From Microbacterium sp. AK031 (GTDB lineage Bacteria; Actinomycetota; Actinomycetes; Actinomycetales; Microbacteriaceae), in the NCBI RefSeq assembly GCF_024807145.1, contig NZ_JANUCA010000002.1, positions 1 to 64,000 on the forward strand: DNA of 64,000 nucleotides, written 5' to 3'. Below are positions 9,539 to 18,190 of the stretch, in pieces. Within the stretch, counting starts at the first letter, position 1; the number at the start of each line of letters is the position of its first letter. The notes under the pieces were generated by a model that made no database searches, had not been told where the DNA came from, and worked only from the letters and a program-made list of their open reading frames with translations. Both the position numbers and the translations under genes were made by a program.

Positions 9539-11062
9539 TCAGGCGGCGACAGCCTCGCCGGAAGCGGCCATGATCATTTCCTTCGTCGCATCGGCTCCGA
9601 ACTCTGCCGAGATACGGCCGCGGCGCATGACGATGATGCGGTGGGCGATGCTGAGGCACTCGCCCACTTCGGAGGTCGAGTAGACGACCGCGAGCCCCTC
9701 CTTGGCGTAGGAGGCGAGCAGTCGGAAGACCTCGCCCTTCGCTCCGACGTCGATACCGCGGCTCGGTTCGTCGAGGAGCATCACATCCGGATTCGTCGCG
9801 AGCACCTTTCCGATGACGACCTTCTGCTGGTTGCCGCCGGAGAGCGAGCCGATCGGAACGTCGGCTCCCGGAGTCTTCACGGTCACCTCGCCGATCAACC
9901 GACGGGCGAGGCCGCCTTCGGAGCGCCTGCTGAGCAGTCCGTTCACGACGCAGTCCTTCAGACTCGAGAGTGTGAGGTTCTGCCCCACGCTCATCGTCTG
10001 CACCAGTCCGTCGCGCTGGCGGTCCTCAGGCACGAGGCCGATGCCGTACTCGATGCGCTCGGAGATCGTCTGATTGCTCAGCTCTCTGTCACCGAGGACG
10101 ATGCGGCCGGCGGCGACGTCACCGCGACCGGCGATGGCCTCGAGCAGCTCGGTGCGCCCGGCGCCCATCAGCCCGTACAGGCAGACGATCTCGCCCTTGC
10201 GGACATCCAGGCTGAGGCCGTCGACGATCGCACGCTCCGGGTTCTCCGGGTCGAGCACGCGCAGATCCTGGATGCTGAGGGCGACGTCGCCGAATTCGTA
10301 GCCGGAGGGCGGGCTGCCGAGGTCGAAGTTGTCGCCGACCATGTTGCGGACGATCCAGTCCAGGTCGATGTCGGCGCGCTCTCCGCGAGCGGTCATCGTC
10401 CCGTCCCGGAGGACGACTGCGTGGTCGGTGACCTCGAGGGCCTCCTCCAGATGGTGCGAGATGTAGACGATGGCGACCCCGCGTGCGGTCAGCTCATGGA
10501 TGATGCCGAACAGCACCTGGACCTCTGCGGCCGCGAGCGCCGACGTCGGCTCATCCATGATGAGGATGCGGGAGTCCACCGAGAGCGCGCGGGCGATCTC
10601 GATGATCTGCTGCTGGCCTACGCGAAGATCGGCGACCATGGTGTCCGGCTCGATCGGCAGCTGCATCTCCTGCAGCAGCGCCCTGGTCTGACGGGTCTCC
10701 TCTGCGTAGTCCACCCCGAAGGCGCCGGTGATCTCGCGCCCGAGGAAGATGTTGTCGCGCACCGAGAGATTCGGCGCGAGGCTGAGCTCCTGGTGGATGA
10801 TCGAGATGCCCCGATCCCTGGCGTCGCTGGTGTTGTGGAACGACACCGACTCGCCTTCGAGGATGATCTCGCCCGATGTGGGCTGCTCGACGCCGGAGAG
10901 GATCTTCATCAGGGTCGACTTCCCCGCGCCGTTCTCCCCGAACAGCGTGGTGACGGTGCCCTTGCGTATCTCGAAGTTCACGCCCTTCAGTGCCCGCGTA
11001 CCGCCGTAGGTCTTCACGATGTCGCGTGCCTCGAGCAGCACGTCGTCCGTGGCGGCGTTCAT
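9539..11062 (-). CDS. Sugar ABC transporter ATP-binding protein (RbsA type, two ATPase domains)
   Basis: The protein has two ABC domains in tandem. The first has Walker A GENGAGKST and Walker B ILIMDEPTSAL; the second has the degenerate Walker A GLMGAGRTE and signature LSGGNQQK followed by VMLLDEPSRGID. This is typical of ribose/galactoside importers, in which one double-domain polypeptide drives a permease dimer. I start at ATG 11062 (507 residues), which overlaps the DUF2291 stop in an ATGA; an upstream alternative would add 11 residues. Confidence 0.94.
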   Translation of the reverse strand: MNAATDDVLLEARDIVKTYGGTRALKGVNFEIRKGTVTTLFGENGAGKSTLMKILSGVEQPTSGEIILEGESVSFHNTSDARDRGISIIHQELSLAPNLSVRDNIFLGREITGAFGVDYAEETRQTRALLQEMQLPIEPDTMVADLRVGQQQIIEIARALSVDSRILIMDEPTSALAAAEVQVLFGIIHELTARGVAIVYISHHLEEALEVTDHAVVLRDGTMTARGERADIDLDWIVRNMVGDNFDLGSPPSGYEFGDVALSIQDLRVLDPENPERAIVDGLSLDVRKGEIVCLYGLMGAGRTELLEAIAGRGDVAAGRIVLGDRELSNQTISERIEYGIGLVPEDRQRDGLVQTMSVGQNLTLSSLKDCVVNGLLSRRSEGGLARRLIGEVTVKTPGADVPIGSLSGGNQQKVVIGKVLATNPDVMLLDEPSRGIDVGAKGEVFRLLASYAKEGLAVVYSTSEVGECLSIAHRIIVMRRGRISAEFGADATKEMIMAASGEAVAA

Positions 11063-11727
11063 TCCAGGTCCAGTTCGACGGGGGTCACGAGCCATCCTGC
11101 GGGATTCACGAGCGTGAATGCTCCGGTCACGGTCACCGTCGCGCCGGGAAGTGCTGCGGCGTCGAGCTCGGAGAGCACCTGCGCCTTGAGCTCCTCGTTC
11201 AGCGCAGCCGCAGCGTTCTGGTATTCGATCTGGTTCGTGAACTGCCCGAACGTGATCTCGCCCGTCGCGTCGCGCAGCTCGGTTCCGGTGATCGCCGGCC
11301 CTGTCTGCACCCGGATCAGCATGTCGTCCGGCAGGCCCTCGACCTGAATCTCATAGATGCCGGACTGGCCCTCCCCCACGACGCCGGTGAAGGTGGTGCT
11401 GAACACGGTGCCGCCCGAGCTCTCGACCCCGTATTCCTCGGCTGCCGCCGCCGGGTCAGCGGCGATGGCCTCAGCCAGGACGTCCGCATCCACCGCGCGA
11501 TCGAGGATCTCCTCCTGCACGACAGGGAAGTTCTCGGCGCCGAATGTCGCCGGATCGAACTTCTGCGCGGACTGCAGCAGCGGGGAGTCGCTCGGGACGA
11601 ACCTGGTCCCGACGAACATCAGGGCGACGATGACGACGATGACGCCGATCCACACGCCGCGCTTCGCGGTCTTCGACAGACCTGGGCGCGTCTTCTTCCG
11701 CACGGGTGCGGTCGCTGGAGCGCTCAC
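11059..11727 (-). CDS. DUF2291 family protein, uncharacterised sugar-transport operon component
   Basis: The 222-residue protein has one N-terminal membrane anchor (about residues 24-43, GVWIGVIVVIVALMFVGT) preceded by a basic stretch, so the remainder should lie outside the cytoplasm. It matches the DUF2291 pattern: a domain of about 180 residues with a Gly/Thr-rich beta segment (GTVFSTTFTGVVGEG) and a C-terminal VTGAFTLVNPAGWLVTPV. DUF2291 genes recur beside ribose-type ABC importers, but no function is established. Here it overlaps both neighbours by four bases (GTGA and ATGA), which suggests fixed stoichiometry with the dehydrogenase and ATPase. Confidence 0.85.
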   Translation of the reverse strand: MSAPATAPVRKKTRPGLSKTAKRGVWIGVIVVIVALMFVGTRFVPSDSPLLQSAQKFDPATFGAENFPVVQEEILDRAVDADVLAEAIAADPAAAAEEYGVESSGGTVFSTTFTGVVGEGQSGIYEIQVEGLPDDMLIRVQTGPAITGTELRDATGEITFGQFTNQIEYQNAAAALNEELKAQVLSELDAAALPGATVTVTGAFTLVNPAGWLVTPVELDLE

Positions 11728-12758
11728 GGGATCAGCACCCGGGACTCGGAGTCGTGCGGGCGGATCTGGAGCTTGCGCCCCTCGCCTTTTCGGAACTGCT
11801 CAAGCGCCTGCTCGTAGTCCTCCAGCACATATGAGTGGCTGATCATCGCCTTCGCGTTGATGGCGCCGGCCTCGAACATCTCGACAGCACGGCCGAACGA
11901 GTTGAGCACCGCCATGGTGCCGACGATCGAGATCTCGTCACGGTAGACGCGGAACGGCGAGAACTGCGCTGTCCGGTCGGCGGGGGCCACACCGAAGTCC
12001 TGGAAGAATCCGGCCGGCTTCACGCGCGTCAGGGCGTCTTCGATCGCACGGATGTTGCCGGTGCAGTCGATGACCACGTCCCACTTCTCGCGGTCGGCGT
12101 CGTCTGCAGAGGTGTATCGGAGTTCGATGCCGCACTCCTCGGCGGTGACGAGTCGCGCTTCGTTCAGGTCGACGATGGTCACGGTGGCCGCACCGGCGCG
12201 CGTCGCCAGCTGCGCCATCAGGAGCCCCATGGTTCCCGCGCCGTAGACGAGCACGTGATCGCCCATCCGACGTGGCAGCACATCCCAGCCGCGGATCGCG
12301 CAGGCCAGCGGCTCGATGAGCGCGGCCTCGTAGATGTCGGTCTCCGGCTTCAGCGCGAAGACGTTGCTGGCGGGGGCGGTGAAGTACTCCTGGGATGCGC
12401 CGTCGGACGCGACGACGCCGAGCCCGTTCCAGAACCGGCAGAGGTTCTGGTGGCCGTTCAGGCAGAACTCGCACTCACCGCACGTGGTGGACGGGTTGAT
12501 CGCGACGTGGTCGCCGACCTTGAAGTCGAACACCCCGTCATTGACGCCCTCACCGAGCGCAACGATCGTGCCGGTCGCCTCATGACCGGGCACGAGCGGG
12601 AAGACGGTTCCTTCGAACTCGCCGTCGAGCACGTGCGTGTCGGTTCCGCAGATCCCGACCGCCGCGGTCTTGATCAGGATCTCCTTGCGACCGGGCGTGG
12701 GCTGCGCCCGCTCTTCGAGGGCAAGTTCACCCTCGGATGTGAATACAACTGCGCGCAT
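11724..12758 (-). CDS. Zinc-dependent medium-chain alcohol dehydrogenase, probable tetritol dehydrogenase
   Basis: The 344-residue enzyme has catalytic zinc ligands in VGICGTDTH and GHEATG, all four structural-zinc cysteines (TTCGECEFCLNGHQNLC) and a Rossmann nucleotide site (YGAGTMGLL). It heads the C4 polyol operon, so it is the likely first enzyme, oxidising erythritol or a threitol to an erythrulose. I prefer the ATG at 12758 because GGAAG lies just before it; the ATG at 12770 would add four residues. Confidence 0.88.
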   Translation of the reverse strand: MRAVVFTSEGELALEERAQPTPGRKEILIKTAAVGICGTDTHVLDGEFEGTVFPLVPGHEATGTIVALGEGVNDGVFDFKVGDHVAINPSTTCGECEFCLNGHQNLCRFWNGLGVVASDGASQEYFTAPASNVFALKPETDIYEAALIEPLACAIRGWDVLPRRMGDHVLVYGAGTMGLLMAQLATRAGAATVTIVDLNEARLVTAEECGIELRYTSADDADREKWDVVIDCTGNIRAIEDALTRVKPAGFFQDFGVAPADRTAQFSPFRVYRDEISIVGTMAVLNSFGRAVEMFEAGAINAKAMISHSYVLEDYEQALEQFRKGEGRKLQIRPHDSESRVLIP

Positions 12759-12770
12759 CTCTGCTTCCAT

Positions 12771-12919
12771 TCCGCTGCTCGGCTCTGAACGCTCTGCACG
12801 GTTTCCCGTGATATCTATCTGTGTATTTATAACACAACTGAGTTATATACACCACAGCACGCTGTATGATCTCATGGAGATCTCCCTTGAGGAGTGCCCG
12901 GAGTTCGAAGGAGCCGAAG
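12771..12919 (+). promoter_or_regulatory. Divergent promoter region with an AT-rich palindrome
   Basis: This 149-base gap between two divergent dehydrogenase genes contains an AT-rich island, striking in this GC-rich DNA. At 12821-12852 an imperfect inverted repeat pairs GTGTATTTATAAC with GTTATATACAC across 8 bases. A possible minus-strand promoter overlaps it (TTGTGT, 17 bases, ATATCA). The arrangement fits a shared operator for the DeoR-type repressor, but that link is inference. GAAGGAG at 12907-12913 is the ribosome binding site of the rightward gene. Confidence 0.55.
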
Positions 12920-13957
12920 ATGTCTGATGCGAACGTGCCTCTCGCGATGCGAGCCAGCGTGCTGACCGCCGCTCGCCGGATCGAGCTACAGGAACGCGCC
13001 GTCCCCGAGCCCGCCCCCGACGAGGTTCTGGTGCGGATCACCGCCGTCGGGGTGTGCGGATCGGATGTGCACTTCTATCAGGAGGGGCGACTGGGCGACT
13101 GGCAGGTGACGGAGCCGCTGGTGCTGGGTCACGAATCCGCCGGCGTCGTCGTCGATGTGGGCCGGGACGTCAGCTCGTCGCGCATCGGCCAGCGCGTCTC
13201 CATCGAGCCGCAGCATCCGTCCACGACCTCGGCCGAGACCCTGCGCGGCGACTACAACCTCGATCCGCACATGCAGTTCTTCGCTGTCCCCGGCACCGAC
13301 GGCGCCTTCCAGGAGTACGTGACAATCCAGAGTCACTTCGCGCATTCGATCCCCGATCAGGTGAGCGACTGGGCCGCCGCGCTTCTCGAGCCGCTGTCCG
13401 TCGCGATCGCCACCGGTCGTCGCGCGGCGTTCGGCCCCGGCGACCGGGTGCTCATCACCGGCGCGGGCCCCGTCGGCCTCGCGATCGCGCAGATCGCGAG
13501 AGTGTCAGGCGCATCGGAGATCCTCATCTCCGATCTCAGCGCGCCCCGGCGCGAGGCCGCGCTGAGGTTCGGCGCGACCGTCGCCCTCGACCCGGTCGCC
13601 GATGCCGAAACGATCCGCGATGCCGGTGTCGATTCGTTCATCGACGCCTCCGGCGCCGCCCGAGCCGTGCAGAGCGGCATCGAGAGCCTCCGCTCCGGAG
13701 GGCGCGCGGTCCTCGTAGGCATGGGGCTGCCGAACCTCGAGCTGCCGGTGACCCAGATCCAGAACAAGGAGCTCTGGCTCACGGGGATCTTCCGCTACGC
13801 CAACACGTGGCCGACAGCGATCGCCCTCGTCGCCAGCGGGCAGGTCGACCTGGACAGCATGGTCACCGGCACCTTCGCGCTCGGCGAGGTCGAAGCGGCA
13901 CTGTCGTCCACCTCGGACCCGACCACGATCAAGTCGGTCGTCGAGCCGACCCGCTGA
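12920..13957 (+). CDS. Medium-chain polyol dehydrogenase (sorbitol/xylitol dehydrogenase-like) without structural zinc
   Basis: The 345-residue protein has the catalytic-zinc residues (GVCGSDVHFY and LGHESAG), a Rossmann motif (TGAGPVGLAIA) and the sorbitol-dehydrogenase-like segment MQFFAVPGTDGAFQEYV. The lobe that normally binds the structural zinc has no cysteine at all: the stretch after SIEPQHPS is TTSAETLRGDYNLDPH. Loss of that zinc is known in some sorbitol dehydrogenases. It is divergent from the C4 polyol operon and may oxidise another stereoisomer of the same substrate group. Confidence 0.87.
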   Translation: MSDANVPLAMRASVLTAARRIELQERAVPEPAPDEVLVRITAVGVCGSDVHFYQEGRLGDWQVTEPLVLGHESAGVVVDVGRDVSSSRIGQRVSIEPQHPSTTSAETLRGDYNLDPHMQFFAVPGTDGAFQEYVTIQSHFAHSIPDQVSDWAAALLEPLSVAIATGRRAAFGPGDRVLITGAGPVGLAIAQIARVSGASEILISDLSAPRREAALRFGATVALDPVADAETIRDAGVDSFIDASGAARAVQSGIESLRSGGRAVLVGMGLPNLELPVTQIQNKELWLTGIFRYANTWPTAIALVASGQVDLDSMVTGTFALGEVEAALSSTSDPTTIKSVVEPTR

Positions 13958-13978
13958 GCCGCCTCAGTGCGGCGGGGA

Positions 13979-15703
13979 TCAGAAGAGCTGACGCCAGTTC
14001 GCCCTCGCAAGATCCAGCAGCTCGTCTCCGCGCCCTGACATGACCGTGCGGATGGCGTAGAGTGCGAAGCCCTTGACCTGCTCCGCGGTGATCGCAGGGG
14101 GCATCGAGAGCTCCTGTCGCTCTGTGACGACGTCGAGCAGTGCCGGCCCATCGTGAGCGAGAACCTCGCGCACGGCATCCGGGAGGTCTTCGCTGCGCTC
14201 CACGCGCCGTGCGAAGATGCCCAGCGCCTCGGCGACGGCCGCGAAGTTCGGATTCTCGAGGTCGGTCGCGTAGGTGACGAAGCCCGCTGCCTTCATCTCG
14301 AGTTCGACGAAGTTGAGCGAAGAGTTGTTGACGACGATCGTCTTCACCGGCAGCCGGTTCTGTGTGAGCGTGATGAGCTCGCCCAGCATCATCGCGAGCC
14401 CTCCGTCCCCGGCCAACGCCACGACCTGCCGCTCCGGCTGCGCGGTCTGCGCGCCGATGCCGTGCATGAGGGCGTTGGCCATCGACCCGTGGGTGAACGA
14501 GCCGATCAGGCGACGTCGGCCGTTCATGGTGAGGTAGCGCGCCGCCCACACCGTCGGCGATCCGACATCGGCGGTGAAGATCGCGTCATCGCTCGCCGCC
14601 TCATCGACGAGGCGCGCGAGATACTGCGGGTGGATGGGGTTCTTTCCCTTGGCAGGGACCGCGAGCTCATCGAGCTTCGCCCGCGTCTTCCGGTAGTGCG
14701 CGACGGCATCATCGAGATGCGAGCGATCCGGCTTCTCCGCGATTCGCGGCAGAAGCGCCTCGGCCGTCGCTTTGACGTCGCCGACGAGGCCGAGATCGAG
14801 CGGATGCCGTTTGCCGAGCTGTGATCCGCGGATGTCGACCTGGATCGTGGTGGCGTCCTCCGGATAGAACTGCGGGTACGGGAAGTCGGAGCCCAGCACC
14901 AGCAGGGTGTCTGCAGATTCCATCGCCCGATAGCCGGAGGCGAAACCCAGCAATCCGGTCATTCCGACATCGAAAGGGTTGTCGTATTCGATGAACTCCT
15001 TGCCGCGCAGGGCGTGCACGATGGGTGCGCCGAGGCGGTCGGCGAGCGCGACGACCTCGTCATGGGCTCCCGCGACGCCGGCACCGGCGAGGATCGTCAC
15101 CCTGGTGGCCGCGTTCAGCAGCTGCGCTGCTCTCTCCAGCTCGCCGGGGTTCGGGACGATCACTGGATGGGCGCGCTCGATGACGACGGCGCGATCGACG
15201 GGGACCTCGGCGAGTGCGACCTCGCCCGGGATCACGATCACGGCCACCCCGCGCTTCTCGATGGCCTCGCGCATGGCGATCTCGAGGATGCGCGGCATCT
15301 GCACGGGATCGGCGACGTACTCGACGTAGACGCCGCACTCGCGGAACAGCTCCTGCGGATGGGTCTCCTGGAAGTATCCGGTGCCGATCTCGCTGGTCGG
15401 GATGTGCGCGGCGATCGCGAGCACAGGCACGCGGGAGCGGTTGGCGTCGAACAGACCGTTGATCAGGTGCAGGTTGCCTGGTCCGCAGGAACCGGCGACG
15501 ACGGCGAGGTCGCCGGTGAGCGCGGCATCCGCAGCCGCCGCGAACGCGGCCGATTCCTCATGCCGCACATGCAGCCAGCGGATCGTGCCGTCCTTGCGCA
15601 GCGCATCGGTGAATCCGTTGAGGGAATCGCCCGGGATGCCGTAGACCCGGTCGATGTGATTGGCGCGAAGTGTATGGACGATGTTCTCAGCGACGGTGGC
15701 CAT
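13979..15703 (-). CDS. poxB: Thiamine diphosphate-dependent pyruvate dehydrogenase (quinone)/pyruvate oxidase-like enzyme
   Basis: The 574-residue protein has three domains of the ThDP decarboxylase family: an N-terminal Pyr domain with the catalytic Glu in HVRHEESAAFAAA, a central FAD-type domain, and a C-terminal PP domain with the ThDP/Mg motif AGDGGLAMMLGE ending in NN. Overall it resembles E. coli PoxB, which oxidises pyruvate to acetate and CO2 and passes electrons to quinone. It is the last gene of the tetronate cluster, 88 bases after gntP, so another 2-oxo acid is conceivable as substrate. Confidence 0.85.
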   Translation of the reverse strand: MATVAENIVHTLRANHIDRVYGIPGDSLNGFTDALRKDGTIRWLHVRHEESAAFAAAADAALTGDLAVVAGSCGPGNLHLINGLFDANRSRVPVLAIAAHIPTSEIGTGYFQETHPQELFRECGVYVEYVADPVQMPRILEIAMREAIEKRGVAVIVIPGEVALAEVPVDRAVVIERAHPVIVPNPGELERAAQLLNAATRVTILAGAGVAGAHDEVVALADRLGAPIVHALRGKEFIEYDNPFDVGMTGLLGFASGYRAMESADTLLVLGSDFPYPQFYPEDATTIQVDIRGSQLGKRHPLDLGLVGDVKATAEALLPRIAEKPDRSHLDDAVAHYRKTRAKLDELAVPAKGKNPIHPQYLARLVDEAASDDAIFTADVGSPTVWAARYLTMNGRRRLIGSFTHGSMANALMHGIGAQTAQPERQVVALAGDGGLAMMLGELITLTQNRLPVKTIVVNNSSLNFVELEMKAAGFVTYATDLENPNFAAVAEALGIFARRVERSEDLPDAVREVLAHDGPALLDVVTERQELSMPPAITAEQVKGFALYAIRTVMSGRGDELLDLARANWRQLF

Positions 15704-15790
15704 GCGTCCACGCTACGCCAGCCCGACGGCATCAGGGCGAGGCCCTCGGCATCCGTTTCGGGATTCCGCGGGCCTCGCACTCGATCATCG

Positions 15791-17215
15791 TCAGCTGATC
15801 GGGATCGCGGCGTACAGGATCGAGGTGAGCAGGAACCCGGCGACACCAAGGACGGTGGTCAGCGGTGTCCAGGTGCGCAGGCCATCCTTCACCGACAGAC
15901 CGAGGTAGCGCGTGACGACCCAGAACCCGGAGTCGTTGACGTGACTGAGACCCAGGGCACCATATCCGATCGCGACGGCGACGAGCGCGACGTGGATCGT
16001 GTCGAGGCCGAGCACGGCGACCGACGGCAGCAGCAGGCCGGCCGTCGTCGTGATGGCGACCGTGGCCGAGCCCTGCGCGGCGCGCATGATGAGCGAGATG
16101 AGGAACGCGGCGAGCAGCAGCGGCATGCCGGACCCGGCGAGAACTGCGGCGACGGCTCCGCCGATGCCGGTCTCGGTGAGGATCTTGCCGAAGGCCCCAC
16201 CGGCACCGGTGACGAGGATGATGACGGCCGCGGCGGGCAGCGCCGACTCCATGACCTCGCCGAGCTTGGACGCCGACCATCCGCGACGTACGCCGAGGAA
16301 GAACATCGCCGCCGCGATCGCGGCCATGAGCGCGAAGATCGGCTGGCCGATCATCGACAGGAAGCTGTTCCAGAAGCTGCCGGCGTCGAACATCGGGGCG
16401 ACGGCCGTGCCGAGCATGATGAGCACGAGGGGCAGCAGGATGAGTCCGAGCACCGTGAAGGCGCTGGGAGCCTTCTCGCCATCGCGCAGCCCCGCGTTCG
16501 CGGAGGGCTGGTCGTTGCCGAAGCTGTCGAACATCTCCTTGGTCGCCTCGATCATCGCGAACTCGCGGCGGTTGATCAGCTTGCCGACCCAGAACGCCAG
16601 GGCCGCCAGTGGAATCGACACCAGCAGCGCGAAGATCGTGACCCAGCCGATGTCGGCGCCGAGGATCGTCGCGCCGCCGACGATGCCGGGATGCGGCGGA
16701 ACGGCGACGTGCACCGCGAGCATGATGCCGGCGACCGGGAGGCCGAACTTGATCGGGTTGAGCCCTGCCACCTTCGAGAATGCGAAGATGATCGGCACGA
16801 GGATGATGAATCCTGCGTCGAAGAACACCGGTATCGCGAGGATGGCCGCGGCGATCACAAGAGCGATGCCCACCCGCTTCGGACCGAGCCACTTGGTGAA
16901 CCGGCCGGCGAGCGACTCTGCGCCACCGGAGAGCTCGATGATCTTGCCGAGCATCGAGCCGAGAGCGACGAGCACTGCGACGGAACCGAGGGTTCCGCCG
17001 ACACCGGCGATGATCGCCTGGATGATGCCGAGCCGTTCGACGGTGCCGTCGTCCGCCGTGATGTTCGTCATCGGAAGGCCGGCGGCGAGGCCGACGACGA
17101 TCGAGACGAGGATCAGGGCGTAGAAGGCCTGCATCTTGAAGCGGATGATCAGGAGGAGCAACAGGGCGAGGCCTGCGATTCCGATCGCGATCAGCGCGGG
17201 AAGAGGGAGCGTCAC
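15791..17215 (-). CDS. GntP-family sugar-acid:proton symporter
   Basis: The 474-residue protein has about 12 to 14 hydrophobic segments and the GntP pattern, such as GMPLLLAAFLISLIMRAAQG and LSHVNDSGFWVVTRYLGLS near the C-terminus. The family imports gluconate and related aldonates. Placement directly after LtnD- and OtnK-like genes argues for a tetronate (L-threonate or D-erythronate) as substrate rather than gluconate. The substrate assignment is inference from context. Confidence 0.9.
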   Translation of the reverse strand: MTLPLPALIAIGIAGLALLLLLIIRFKMQAFYALILVSIVVGLAAGLPMTNITADDGTVERLGIIQAIIAGVGGTLGSVAVLVALGSMLGKIIELSGGAESLAGRFTKWLGPKRVGIALVIAAAILAIPVFFDAGFIILVPIIFAFSKVAGLNPIKFGLPVAGIMLAVHVAVPPHPGIVGGATILGADIGWVTIFALLVSIPLAALAFWVGKLINRREFAMIEATKEMFDSFGNDQPSANAGLRDGEKAPSAFTVLGLILLPLVLIMLGTAVAPMFDAGSFWNSFLSMIGQPIFALMAAIAAAMFFLGVRRGWSASKLGEVMESALPAAAVIILVTGAGGAFGKILTETGIGGAVAAVLAGSGMPLLLAAFLISLIMRAAQGSATVAITTTAGLLLPSVAVLGLDTIHVALVAVAIGYGALGLSHVNDSGFWVVTRYLGLSVKDGLRTWTPLTTVLGVAGFLLTSILYAAIPIS

Positions 17216-17269
17216 TGGATCTCTTCTTTCAGTTCTGGTGGCGCGTGCGGCGCCGGGATGGGGATGTGT

Positions 17270-18160
17270 TCAGGAACGTCGTTCAGGGGCGATCACGCGG
17301 ATCACCGCGGAGTCGTCGTGTGCGCCGAGGCCCTGGGCCTCGCCGAGCAGGAACAGCTGCTCGGCGGCGTTCGCGACCGGAGTCGACAGGTGCGCGGCGC
17401 GGGCCGCATCGCCGACGATGCCCATGTCCTTGACGAAGATGTCCAGGCGGCTGAGCACCTCGGCGCCGTCCTCGTCGTATGCCTGCAGCGCGCGCGGACC
17501 GCGGTTGCCGAGCATGAAGGAGTTCGCGGCGCCCGCAGTGAGCGCCTCAAGGGTCTTCTCGCGGTCGAGGCCGAGGGAGTCGGCGAGCGCGAGCGCCTCT
17601 GCCGCGGCGGCGATGTGCACACCGCACAGCAGCTGGTTCACGGTCTTCAGCGCTTGGCCGTCGCCGGGCTTGTCCCCCACGATCGACAGCGTGGAGGCGA
17701 GTTGGTCGAGCACGGGCCGTGCGACCTCGAGCGCCGCCGGTGTCGCTCCGACGACGATCAGCAGGTCGCCCTCGCCGGCGCGCACCGGTCCTCCCGACAG
17801 CGGGGCGTCCACGAGCTGAGCGCCGTGCTCGGCGAGTCGTGCGGCGATGTCGGCGATGCCGTCTGTGCCGACCGTGCTGGTGAGGATGACGACGGCTCCG
17901 TCAGCCAGGTGCGATGCGAGTCCGGTCTCGCCGAATAGCAGGTCGTTCAGCTGTGCTCCGGTGCGTACCGCCACGAGGACGGCCTGCGCATCGGCGACGG
18001 CATCCGCGGCGGAGCCTGCCGGCGTGACACCCTTCCCGGCGCCCAGCGCGACGCGCTCTGCGGCGATGTCGAAGCCGCGAACCTCGAAGCGTTCGGCGAG
18101 TCGGGTGGCCATCGGGAGGCCCATGGCTCCCAGGCCGATGACGGCGACAGCGGAGGTCAT
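17270..18160 (-). CDS. ltnD: NAD-dependent 3-hydroxyisobutyrate dehydrogenase-family enzyme, probable L-threonate dehydrogenase (LtnD-like)
   Basis: The 296-residue protein has the N-terminal NAD motif VIGLGAMGLPMA, the substrate region LVDAPLSGGPVRAGEGDL and the catalytic Lys in GDGQALKTVNQLL. The family includes LtnD, which oxidises L-threonate to 2-oxo-tetronate. The neighbouring OtnK kinase strongly favours that role over hydroxyisobutyrate. The ATG at 18160 is preceded by AAAGGAACAGAG; the same unit is duplicated 18 bases upstream, so starts at 18175 or 18178 are also possible. Confidence 0.83.
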   Translation of the reverse strand: MTSAVAVIGLGAMGLPMATRLAERFEVRGFDIAAERVALGAGKGVTPAGSAADAVADAQAVLVAVRTGAQLNDLLFGETGLASHLADGAVVILTSTVGTDGIADIAARLAEHGAQLVDAPLSGGPVRAGEGDLLIVVGATPAALEVARPVLDQLASTLSIVGDKPGDGQALKTVNQLLCGVHIAAAAEALALADSLGLDREKTLEALTAGAANSFMLGNRGPRALQAYDEDGAEVLSRLDIFVKDMGIVGDAARAAHLSTPVANAAEQLFLLGEAQGLGAHDDSAVIRVIAPERRS

Positions 18161-18190
18161 CTCTGTTCCTTTCATCATCTCTGTTCCTTT
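18158..18190 (-). repeat. 18-base tandem duplication of ribosome binding site and start codon
   Basis: The 15-base word CATCTCTGTTCCTTT occurs at 18158-18172 and again at 18176-18190. On the coding strand each copy carries AAAGGAACAGAG followed by ATG, so the LtnD-like gene has two in-frame initiation units, the first overlapping the otnK stop. It looks like a recent slippage duplication. Confidence 0.8.

Noticed and set aside
15791..17215. Gluconate-specific permease
   Set aside because: Family membership does not fix the substrate, and no gluconokinase or gluconate genes are nearby, whereas tetronate genes are.
15014..17938. A 974-codon open frame on the plus strand
   Set aside because: It lies antisense to poxB, gntP and ltnD and has the Arg/Gly/Asp-rich composition of a GC-driven shadow frame without any domain.
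17270..18160. Valine-pathway 3-hydroxyisobutyrate dehydrogenase
   Set aside because: No valine-degradation genes are nearby; the adjacent OtnK-type kinase favours an L-threonate dehydrogenase.
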